Positions 1 to 5,106 of a stretch of 11,472 bases of DNA are shown here, piece by piece. Within the stretch, counting starts at the first letter, position 1, and the number at the start of each line of letters is the position of its first letter. The position numbers and the translations under genes are program-made. Source of the stretch: an uncultured Gammaproteobacteria bacterium (GTDB lineage: Bacteria; Pseudomonadota; Gammaproteobacteria; Steroidobacterales; GCA-2729495); assembly GCA_937958785.1 (NCBI GenBank), contig CALGMY010000211.1, positions 1 to 11,472 on the forward strand. The letters are read 5' to 3'. The notes below the pieces were generated by a model. It was not told where the DNA came from and did no database searches. It saw only the letters and a program-made list of their open reading frames with translations.

Positions 1-95
1 TTCAGGCGCGACTGCTTCCCGCCTTCCCGGCGGGAGCGTGTTCATCTAGCGACCAAGGGAAGGCGGGAAGCAGTCGCGCCTGAAGGCGCTCCTAC
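1..95. repeat. Pair of inverted REP elements (REPIN-like)
   Basis: Bases 1-28 and 57-84 are a perfect 28-bp inverted repeat with a 28-base spacer. The right copy, read on the minus strand from 95 down, begins GTAGGAGCGCC, then TTCA, then GGCGCGAC. This is the GTAG tetranucleotide plus short palindrome typical of REP sequences spread by RAYT (TnpA-REP) transposases. Its inner hairpin is GCGCC/GGCGC around a four-base loop (76-89). The left copy faces it and loses its GTAG end at the window edge. Two facing REPs are the known REPIN arrangement. As RNA the unit would fold into a long hairpin after the adjacent gene and could block 3' decay or stop transcription. No RAYT gene is in the window. 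Confidence 0.85.
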
Positions 96-400
96 GGCTT
101 TCTCGGGCCGAAGAGGCCGTCCAGGGCGGACCGGGCCGCGGCCTCGGCAGCTGCACCTGCGGCATCGAAGGCCCCGGGCCGGGGCTTGAACCAGTCGCAG
201 AAGTTCGCCCGCTCCTTGTCCCGCACTTCCTCCGCATCGTCCTCCCGGCACTGCTTCGGCCGCGAACGGTCGAAGTGGCGGCACAGCCGGCAGACATGCA
301 GCTGGCTGCGGCAGGCGGCGCATTCCTCGGAGCGGCCGAGCGGCAGCCGGAGGTGGGCTAGCGAAGCACCACAACGCCAGCACTGGAGTTCGTCAGCCAT
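92..400 (-). CDS. Small protein with two Cys4 zinc-ribbon motifs
   Basis: This 102-residue protein has eight cysteines spaced as two zinc sites: C7/C10 with C27/C30 (CWRC, CAAC) and C37/C40 with C51/C68 (CRLC, then single Cys). An acidic-basic stretch (53-65) and the motif NFCDWF (66-71) follow, then an alanine-rich tail. There is no signal peptide or membrane segment, so it is probably cytoplasmic. I recognise the type as a conserved hypothetical protein of gammaproteobacteria but know no function. Zinc binding is inferred from the cysteines. The start is set by the ATG at 400; an ATG at 407 is in another frame. A -10-like TATCAT lies only five bases before the start, so the mRNA may be leaderless. 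The TAG stop is part of the GTAGGAGC head of the REP element downstream. It lies 54 bases after the DUF4382 gene on the same strand. Confidence 0.75.
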   Translation of the reverse strand: MADELQCWRCGASLAHLRLPLGRSEECAACRSQLHVCRLCRHFDRSRPKQCREDDAEEVRDKERANFCDWFKPRPGAFDAAGAAAEAAARSALDGLFGPRKP

Positions 401-405
401 GGCCC

Positions 406-411
406 ATGATA
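406..411 (-). promoter_or_regulatory. -10-like box TATCAT before the zinc-ribbon gene
   Basis: Read on the minus strand, TATCAT (4 of 6 match to TATAAT) ends five bases before the ATG at 400. Initiation at the usual distance would fall at or next to the start codon, implying a leaderless transcript. No good -35 box is seen 16-18 bases upstream. Inferred. Confidence 0.35.
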
Positions 412-440
412 GCGCCAGCGCTCGGCCTCCAGGCCCCAGC

Positions 441-470
441 CTTGGCTGGCGCCGCTAGGCGTCAGCCAGG
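441..470. other. Stem-loop across the stop codon of the DUF4382 gene
   Basis: Arms 441-453 and 458-470 pair over 13 positions with a four-base loop containing the gene's stop codon. As plus-strand RNA it pairs fully if two G-U pairs are allowed; as minus-strand RNA it has two C-A mismatches. There is no T-tract on either side, so it is not a classical intrinsic terminator. It may still protect the mRNA end or help Rho-dependent termination. Confidence 0.45.
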
Positions 471-1909
471 ATCGCGTCGGCGACGAGGCAGCCGTCCACG
501 TCCTCCGTGCCGAAGACCGACACGGACTGGCCGGGAATGAGATCGTCCAGCTCGCCCCGGGAACTGGAGAACCCGTCGTGGTCGTCAACGATGAATATCT
601 CGGCGCCGGCCGCGTACACACAGCGGTCCATCGTCCCGTCGTTTACCAGCAACGTTCCCTCAGCGGCGTCGAGGTCCACCACGGTGCCCTCGATGGCGGC
701 GGCATCACCAGGGACGATGTCCCCGAGTACCACGAGGGGCGAACGCAGCACGTCGTCGGCACCGATCACCAGCACGCCATCCGCCAGGGCAATGCGGTCG
801 GGCGTGATGTCATCCCGTCCCAGTTCCTCGCCTTGGCGGTCGAATACGCGGCTCCCGTCGAACAGCTGCACCGGGAGGGGTGTCCCGGTGGCAAGGCCCT
901 GGCCCGCAGCGACGTCGAGGCGGAATCGGCCAGTCGCGGCATCCACCCCGGACGCGATGGTGCCGAGGACCCGGCGGAAGGTACCGAGTGGCCCCTCCTC
1001 GATCACGAAGGCGTCCATGGCGAAATAGTGACCGTCGTTGCCGGCGACGCTGCCGATCGGGTCGTTGTCCTGCTCGTCGCCGTCCAGCGCCCGAAGACGG
1101 CCGATGACCGTGGCCTTCTCGCCCACGGCGATGTCCTCGAGTGCCTGCGGAAGGCCATCAGGGCCAAAGACGCCCGTATCGGCGCCAGTGCTGACCGCGA
1201 TACAGCGGCGGTGGTCGCCGTCGAGCCGCGCATTCGTGGGCTCCTCGTCCCAGCTGGAGGCGTACTGCGTCTGGCAAAGGCGGAAGGCGGAACTGGACGA
1301 ATCGATCGCGGTGACCTCGCCATGCACCCGGGACAGCCGGCCCGGCGGGCGCCCGGTGCGGATGTCGACGAATACCACGGGACGGATGATCAGCTTTCCA
1401 TTGCCCGTCTCGGTGATCTTGAGCGACTTCTCCATGTCGAAGTCGAGCTCGATGAACATGACGTCGCCGCCGGCGAGGATGAACGGGCTCCGGGGGTTCA
1501 GGTCGATCTTGCCATTGCCCACCAGCTGCGGTCGCTCGCTATCGATGACGTTGCCGGTATCCGGGCTGATGTCATTGAGCACCAGGTCGGACACCTGCAG
1601 CCGGATCTTGCTGTACCGGCCCGCGGGGACATCGTCGGACACCGCAAAGAGCTCGGAAAAGTCGGCGAGCTTGAGCAGATCGAGGGTCTGGGAGCCGCTG
1701 AACAGGGAAACCTGGCCCTCGTCGCCAATGAGTGTGACCGAGGTGATCGTGGCGATCGCCTCGTCCCAACGGCCGACCGGGGCATCCGTGATGAGGACAC
1801 CCACCGTGGCTGTCGCAGAGGCCGGGGACGGGGCCGAACCGCCGCCGCCACAGGCCGTGACAACGAGGCTCGCTGCCAGCGCCGAAATGCCCAACTGGAA
1901 AGTCCGCAT
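455..1909 (-). CDS. DUF4382 lipoprotein with C-terminal DUF5666-like repeats
   Basis: This is a 484-residue exported lipoprotein. Residues 1-19 form a signal peptide ending in lipobox VVTAC (Cys20), followed by a glycine run, consistent with outer-membrane sorting. Residues about 35-185 match DUF4382, including the opening VGVLITDAPV and the block ending IIRPVVFVDI. The rest reads as three beta-rich modules of the DUF5666 type (starting VHGEVTAID, VLGTIASGV, IEGTVVDLD), each with an 'I-G--V-V-G' turn; the last ends CLVADAILA. The function of both families is unknown; a cell-surface or carbohydrate-binding role is only a guess. The ATG at 1909 is preferred over an in-frame ATG at 1972 because it starts the signal peptide and has AGGA about eight bases upstream. 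It lies 75 bases after the ABC exporter gene, so co-transcription is possible. Confidence 0.85.
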   Translation of the reverse strand: MRTFQLGISALAASLVVTACGGGGSAPSPASATATVGVLITDAPVGRWDEAIATITSVTLIGDEGQVSLFSGSQTLDLLKLADFSELFAVSDDVPAGRYSKIRLQVSDLVLNDISPDTGNVIDSERPQLVGNGKIDLNPRSPFILAGGDVMFIELDFDMEKSLKITETGNGKLIIRPVVFVDIRTGRPPGRLSRVHGEVTAIDSSSSAFRLCQTQYASSWDEEPTNARLDGDHRRCIAVSTGADTGVFGPDGLPQALEDIAVGEKATVIGRLRALDGDEQDNDPIGSVAGNDGHYFAMDAFVIEEGPLGTFRRVLGTIASGVDAATGRFRLDVAAGQGLATGTPLPVQLFDGSRVFDRQGEELGRDDITPDRIALADGVLVIGADDVLRSPLVVLGDIVPGDAAAIEGTVVDLDAAEGTLLVNDGTMDRCVYAAGAEIFIVDDHDGFSSSRGELDDLIPGQSVSVFGTEDVDGCLVADAILADA

Positions 1910-1984
1910 GGTCCCTATTCCTGGAGTGCCGCTATCCGGAGGAAGCGTAGCGGACCCGGGGGCGCCGTGCACCCGGCCGAGGAG

Positions 1985-3805
1985 TTATGTCAAAGCGAGG
2001 GCACCAGCCGCCGGCTCGGCCGGCCGCGCGTCGCCGAACTGCAGCTCCGCGAGGCGCGCATACAGCGCATCCCGGCGCACCAGCTCCTCGTGCCGGCCGA
2101 TGTCGACGATGCGGCCCTGGTCCATCACCACGATCCGGTCGGCCTCCAGCACGGTGGCGAGCCGGTGGGCGATCACGACGGTCGTGCGGTCCTTCTCCAG
2201 GTACTCCAGCGCCTCCTGGACCAGGCGCTCGCTCTCGGCATCCAGGGAGCTGGTGGCCTCGTCGAGCAGCAGGATCGGCGGGTCCTTGAGGATGGCCCGG
2301 GCAATCGCGATGCGCTGGCGCTGGCCGCCGGAAAGCCGGGTGCCACGCTCGCCGAGGAAGGTGTCGTAGCCCTCGGGCAGCGCGCGGATGAACCCGTCGG
2401 CAGCCGCCGCGCGGGCCGCGGCCTCGACCTCGGCGTCGGTGGCCTCCGGCCGCCCGAAGCGGATGTTCTCCCGGGCCGTCGCACCGAAGATCACCGTCTC
2501 CTGGGGCACCACGCCGATCCGGGCCCGCACGTCCTCGGGCCGTGCATGGGCAATGTCCACGCCATCGACCAGGATGCGGCCACTGGCAAGGTCGTAGAAG
2601 CGGAGCAACAGCTGGAAGGTCGTGGACTTGCCGGCACCGGAAGGCCCGACGAAGGCCACCCGCTCTCCCGGGGCGATGTCGAGGCTGAAATCGGCGAGGG
2701 CGGGGGTGCCGGGGCGCGACGGGTAGCTGAAGCTAGCCCGCTCGAACCGGATGCTGCCCTGGCGGTTCACGGGTAGCGGGACCGGGTTGGCAGGCACCGT
2801 GATGCGGGGCTCCGCGTTCAGGAGTTCGAGCAGCCGCTCCATGGCGCCTGCTGCCCGCTGGACTTCGCTCCAGACCTCGCTGAGGGAAGCCGCCGACGCG
2901 GCGACGAACATGGCGTAGAGCAGGAACTGGCCGAGCTGCCCGCCCGTGATCTCCCCGTCCAGCACCGCGTGGGCGCCAATCCAGAGCACGAAGGTAATCG
3001 CGCCGAACAGGGCCAGTACCGACACTGCGGTGAGCAGCGCGCCCGCCCGGGCCCGGCGGATCGCCGCCTCGAAGCTGGCCTGGACCGCCCCTGCGAAGCG
3101 CCGGCCCTGGAAGTCCTCCATGGTGAAGGCCTGGACGGTCTGGATGGCATTCAGCGTCTCGCCGGCCATGCCGCTGGAGTCGGCCACCCGGTCCTGCGCA
3201 GCCCGGGAGAGGCCCCGCACCCGCCGCCCGATCACGATCAGGGGCACGACGACGGCGGGGACGAGCAGGAGGATCATGCCCATGAGCCGGGGACTCGTGA
3301 TGGCGAGCATGACGATCGAGCCCGAGAGCTGGATGGTGCTGCGCAGGGCGATGGAGATACCGGACCCGGCGATGGACTGGATGAGCGTGGTGTCGGTGGT
3401 GATGCGGGAAAGCACCTCGCCGGTCTGGGTGACCTCGTAGAAGGTCGGGTCGAGGCGCAGGATCCGCCGGTAGACGGCCTGGCGCAGGTCGGCCACCACC
3501 CGCTCGCCCAGCCAGTTCACGAGGTAGATCCTGGCCGCCGCGAAGGTGCCAAAGACGAAGGCGACGCCGAACAGGTAGAGGAAGTACCGGTCGATCTGGG
3601 CCGGGTCCTTGCCCGCGATGCCGAAGTCCACGACGTAGCGGAGCGCGACGGGCAGGCCGAGCAGTGCCCCGGCGCCGACCAGGAGCGCCACGAGGGCGAG
3701 CCCCAGCATCCGCCAGTGGGGCTGGATGAACGGCACCAGGGCCCGCAGGGGGCGGAGGGACGTCCCCTTGGGGCGGTTCGGCAGTTCGGCGGAGGGTGGC
3801 GGCAT
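1985..3805 (-). CDS. ABC exporter half-transporter, MsbA-like (permease fused to ATPase)
   Basis: The 606-residue protein has the full type I exporter half-transporter layout. Residues about 20-310 are a six-helix transmembrane domain, and residues about 345-590 are the ATPase. Visible ATPase motifs are Walker A GPSGAGKST (387-395, Lys393), signature LSGGQ (491-495), Walker B ILLLDEA with Asp515 and Glu516, and the switch His547 in VIAHRL. All catalytic residues are present, so an active homodimer is expected. It resembles the MsbA-related exporter subfamily found in many proteobacteria, whose substrate is unsettled (lipid, peptide or drug). The frame stays open to 4171, but that stretch overlaps the divergent DUF6524 gene and is low in hydrophobicity, so I chose the ATG at 3805 just before the proline-rich leader and first helix. 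Its Shine-Dalgarno sequence is weak (GGGA). Confidence 0.93.
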   Translation of the reverse strand: MPPPSAELPNRPKGTSLRPLRALVPFIQPHWRMLGLALVALLVGAGALLGLPVALRYVVDFGIAGKDPAQIDRYFLYLFGVAFVFGTFAAARIYLVNWLGERVVADLRQAVYRRILRLDPTFYEVTQTGEVLSRITTDTTLIQSIAGSGISIALRSTIQLSGSIVMLAITSPRLMGMILLLVPAVVVPLIVIGRRVRGLSRAAQDRVADSSGMAGETLNAIQTVQAFTMEDFQGRRFAGAVQASFEAAIRRARAGALLTAVSVLALFGAITFVLWIGAHAVLDGEITGGQLGQFLLYAMFVAASAASLSEVWSEVQRAAGAMERLLELLNAEPRITVPANPVPLPVNRQGSIRFERASFSYPSRPGTPALADFSLDIAPGERVAFVGPSGAGKSTTFQLLLRFYDLASGRILVDGVDIAHARPEDVRARIGVVPQETVIFGATARENIRFGRPEATDAEVEAAARAAAADGFIRALPEGYDTFLGERGTRLSGGQRQRIAIARAILKDPPILLLDEATSSLDAESERLVQEALEYLEKDRTTVVIAHRLATVLEADRIVVMDQGRIVDIGRHEELVRRDALYARLAELQFGDARPAEPAAGALALT

Positions 3806-3876
3806 CGGATCCCGGGTCAGCCGGGAGGGGTCGGGGGGACTTCCATGGTACTGCACCGGCCGGCAGCGGGCGGCGT

Positions 3877-3882
3877 TAGAAT
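3877..3882 (+). promoter_or_regulatory. -10-like box TAGAAT in the divergent ABC/DUF6524 gap
   Basis: TAGAAT matches the sigma70 -10 consensus at 5 of 6 positions and would give a leader of about 22 bases before the ATG at 3912, with GGAAG as ribosome site. No clear -35 box lies 16-18 bases upstream. The 106-base gap 3806-3911 must also hold the promoter of the ABC gene on the other strand; I see no convincing box for it. Confidence 0.4.
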
Positions 3883-3911
3883 GCGCCCGGTCCACCGCGG
3901 AAGTCGCCAGC

Positions 3912-4367
3912 ATGGCAGCAGACCAGATCAGCGGCCGCCCCGTCGGCGAGCCGGGCTTCACCTTCGGCAGCGTCGTCCTGCGGCTCGTATTTGCCCTGGT
4001 CGTCGTGCTGCTGACCTTCAACCCGAGCGGCTTCTCCTTCTTCCACTGGACCCGCGACGCCTTCCTCTCGAGCAGCCTGGGCCCCTTGCACCTGCTGGCC
4101 GGCCTGGGACTCCTGGCGGGCTGGGTGCTGTTCGTGCAGGCGACCCGCCAGTCGCTGGGCCTGTTCGGCATCCTGCTGGTGGCCGCCCTGTTCGCGGTGC
4201 TGGTCTGGATGCTGTTCTTCTACAACGTGGTCGAGACGGCCTCCAGCACCACCCTGACCTGGCTGGTACTGGTGGGTGTCGCCGTGGTGCTGACCGTGGG
4301 CATGAGCTGGGCCCACCTGCGGCGGCGGCTGTCCGGCCAGGCCACCGTGGACGAGGTCCGCGAATAG
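3912..4367 (+). CDS. DUF6524 four-helix membrane protein
   Basis: This 151-residue integral membrane protein has four predicted helices: about 20-37 (VVLRLVFALVVVLL), 57-77 (LGPLHLLAGLGLLAG), 83-105 and 113-133. A short basic loop RRRLSG and an acidic tail follow. The first helix running into TFNPSGFSFFHW matches my memory of the DUF6524 family, small inner-membrane proteins of unknown role. The start at 3912 removes an extension of about 60 non-hydrophobic residues that would overlap the divergent ABC gene, and it has GGAAG at suitable distance. It appears to be a single-gene unit: a perfect 8-bp hairpin lies two bases after the stop, and a separate promoter begins about 30 bases later. No function can be inferred from neighbours. 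Confidence 0.82.
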   Translation: MAADQISGRPVGEPGFTFGSVVLRLVFALVVVLLTFNPSGFSFFHWTRDAFLSSSLGPLHLLAGLGLLAGWVLFVQATRQSLGLFGILLVAALFAVLVWMLFFYNVVETASSTTLTWLVLVGVAVVLTVGMSWAHLRRRLSGQATVDEVRE

Positions 4368-4368
4368 G

Positions 4369-4388
4369 GCCGCATTCCGCAATGCGGC
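4369..4388 (+). terminator. Hairpin after the DUF6524 gene, no T-tract
   Basis: GCCGCATT and AATGCGGC form a perfect 8-bp stem with loop CCGC, starting just after the stop codon. No run of T follows, so termination would be weak or Rho-assisted. It may only stabilise the mRNA end. Confidence 0.4.
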
Positions 4389-4394
4389 GGGCGT

Positions 4395-4412
4395 ATCACC
4401 CGTTTGGGTGAT
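4395..4412. promoter_or_regulatory. 18-bp operator-like dyad ATCACCC-N4-GGGTGAT
   Basis: Two perfect 7-base arms are separated by GTTT. The centre (4403.5) is about 42 bases upstream of the predicted start near 4446, the classical position of an activator that overlaps the -35 region (class II). The seven-base arms with four-base spacer resemble sites of LuxR/FixJ-type response regulators such as ComA; a CRP/FNR-type dimer is an alternative. As RNA it could also form a hairpin in readthrough from the DUF6524 gene. The regulator is unknown. Confidence 0.5.
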
Positions 4413-4418
4413 TCCTTT

Positions 4419-4439
4419 CGGCACGGCCCCCGCTATAAG
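4419..4439 (+). promoter_or_regulatory. Promoter of the candidate small RNA (sigma70 -10, overlapping sigma54-like match)
   Basis: TATAAG (4434-4439) matches the -10 consensus at 5 of 6 positions. The -35 position (4411-4416, ATTCCT) is poor and overlaps the dyad, as expected of an activator-dependent promoter. The same bases also carry CGGCACG-N4-CCGCT, which keeps the GG-N10-GC spacing of sigma54 -24/-12 elements but lacks the TT before GC. Both models put the start at about 4445-4446. TATAA is also the loop of a 6-bp CCCCGC/GCGGGG dyad (4428-4444). Confidence 0.5.
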
Positions 4440-4445
4440 CGGGGC

Positions 4446-4528
4446 GTCGGGAAGGCTTCCTAGATTAATCCTCCAGGACCCGACCGGCCCCCGGCCCCGC
4501 CCCACGCGGGCCGGGGGCCGTTCTTTTT
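4446..4528 (+). ncRNA. Candidate small regulatory RNA, two hairpins, anti-SD loop
   Basis: The transcript would be about 83 nt from the predicted start to the end of the terminator T-tract. It holds no ATG. The first base of the RNA begins a stem: GTCGGG (4446-4451) pairs with CCCGAC (4479-4484), and after a six-base bulge TCCT (4458-4461) pairs with AGGA (4475-4478). The 13-base loop (4462-4474) contains TCCTCC, the complement of a Shine-Dalgarno sequence. The second hairpin (4485-4520) follows with no gap and is the terminator. This layout, a C/U-rich exposed loop plus an intrinsic terminator, is that of known trans-acting RNAs that block ribosome binding. I do not recognise it as a known Rfam family. 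The alternative is a leader that attenuates the small membrane gene just downstream. Expression is inferred, not shown. Confidence 0.5.
4485..4528 (+). terminator. Strong intrinsic (Rho-independent) terminator
   Basis: A perfect 13-bp GC-only stem (4485-4497 with 4508-4520), a ten-base loop, and immediately TTCTTTTT. It works on the plus strand only. It ends the candidate small RNA and any readthrough from the DUF6524 gene, and separates them from the downstream small gene. Confidence 0.9.
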
Positions 4529-4533
4529 CCGGC

Positions 4534-4539
4534 TATGCT
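4534..4539 (+). promoter_or_regulatory. -10-like box TATGCT before the small membrane gene
   Basis: TATGCT lies seven bases before the ATG at 4547, so a start at normal distance would be the A of that codon, giving a leaderless mRNA. No ribosome site is visible, which agrees. There is no -35 match at the right distance; the region is the terminator stem. Confidence 0.4.
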
Positions 4540-4546
4540 CCGCGCC

Positions 4547-4699
4547 ATGGGTGGCTGGCTCTGGCTCATCGCCGTCGGGCTCTTCCTGGTCCTCGTCGGG
4601 CTCTACCTGCACTGGAGCGTGGTGCTGGCGGGCGCCCTGCTGCCCTTCGTGCCCGTGGTGGCCGAGTGGCGCCGCCGGCGTGACGTCCGCCGCCGGTAG
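4547..4699 (+). CDS. Small two-helix membrane protein, 50 residues
   Basis: This short gene encodes 50 residues: two hydrophobic segments (about 4-21, LWLIAVGLFLVLVGLYL, and 25-41, VVLAGALLPFVPVVA) and a strongly basic tail ending RRRRDVRRR. By the positive-inside rule both ends would be cytoplasmic, forming a hairpin in the inner membrane. An in-frame ATG at 4535 would add four residues (MLRA) but overlaps the -10-like TATGCT, so I prefer 4547. No Shine-Dalgarno sequence is seen. Codon third positions are G/C rich and the frame stops cleanly, which supports coding, but a sequence this short could be open by chance. It lies 18 bases after the terminator T-tract and about 100 bases before the sulfite operon. 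Function unknown. Confidence 0.6.
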   Translation: MGGWLWLIAVGLFLVLVGLYLHWSVVLAGALLPFVPVVAEWRRRRDVRRR

Positions 4700-4732
4700 C
4701 CGTCCCGGCATATCCATGCAACCAATCCGACT

Positions 4733-4760
4733 TTGGACCGGACCCTGCCAACGCTAAGCT
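4733..4760 (+). promoter_or_regulatory. Sigma70-type promoter of the sulfite reductase operon
   Basis: TTGGAC (4733-4738), a 16-base spacer and TAAGCT (4755-4760) fit a sigma70 promoter, with a start near 4767 and a leader of about 34 bases. CCAA-N7-TTGG (4722-4736) overlaps the -35 box and could be an operator; LysR-type regulators such as CysB are the obvious candidates for this pathway, but I cannot assign it. Confidence 0.55.
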
Positions 4761-4775
4761 GCGCACTCCCCGGCA

Positions 4776-4795
4776 TCATTCCCGCCGGAATCCAG
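4776..4795. repeat. Shortened dRS3-like interspersed repeat
   Basis: TCATTCCCGCCGGAATCCAG looks like a deleted copy of the widespread proteobacterial repeat of the form ATTCCCGC...GCGGGAAT seen in Neisseria (dRS3) and xanthomonads. The minus strand translates in one frame as WIPAG, the trace of the usual 'WIPAFAGM' reading of this repeat. It leaves a 5-bp hairpin ATTCC/GGAAT in the leader of the DUF2849 gene, just before its ribosome site. Confidence 0.45.
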
Positions 4796-4800
4796 GCCCC

Positions 4801-5091
4801 ATGACCCCAACCGGACAAATGGTTCTTGCCAGCCGACTGGCTGACGGCCGCGTGGTCTTCCTGGCCGCCGAAGGCGGCTGGGTGGAGGACATCGCTGCCG
4901 GCGCCGTGGCGACCGATCGGGCAACCGGCGAGCGCCTGCTGGCCGCCGCCCGCGAGGACGAGTCCCGCAACCAGGTGGTCGAGCCCTACCTGGTCGACGT
5001 CCGGGACGATGCCGGCCGGCGCCAGCCGGTGGAGTGGCGCGAGGTCATCCGCGCCACCGGCCCCACCGTCGCGGTCGCCGGCCCGGACTGA
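4801..5091 (+). CDS. DUF2849 protein of the sulfite reductase cluster
   Basis: This 96-residue soluble protein opens MVLASRLADGRVVFL and ends ATGPTVAVAG. It matches the DUF2849 family in length and in position directly before cysI. The family's biochemical role is unknown. Its constant company with siroheme sulfite reductase (in alphaproteobacteria often after cysG) points to a part in siroheme or iron-sulfur loading or in electron supply, which is inference. It has no cysteine, so it does not itself hold an iron-sulfur cluster. The start at 4801 is the first ATG after the promoter; the ribosome site is weak (AGG). It begins the operon: 15 bases separate it from cysI, with GGGAG ahead of the cysI start. 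Confidence 0.85.
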   Translation: MTPTGQMVLASRLADGRVVFLAAEGGWVEDIAAGAVATDRATGERLLAAAREDESRNQVVEPYLVDVRDDAGRRQPVEWREVIRATGPTVAVAGPD

Positions 5092-5106
5092 GGGAGCATC
5101 GCCCCC

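Noticed and set aside
1988..1993. Perfect -35 box TTGACA (minus strand) at the end of the ABC gene
   Set aside because: The position 16-18 bases downstream reads GCACGG, with no -10 box; most likely chance coding sequence.
578..2776. Plus-strand open frame of 732 codons
   Set aside because: It lies opposite the lipoprotein and ABC exporter genes, whose domains are clear. High GC leaves long open antisense frames; its translation shows no fold or motif.
3806..4171. N-terminal extension of the ABC exporter
   Set aside because: It overlaps the divergent DUF6524 gene, is not hydrophobic, and the ATG at 3805 gives the normal family length.
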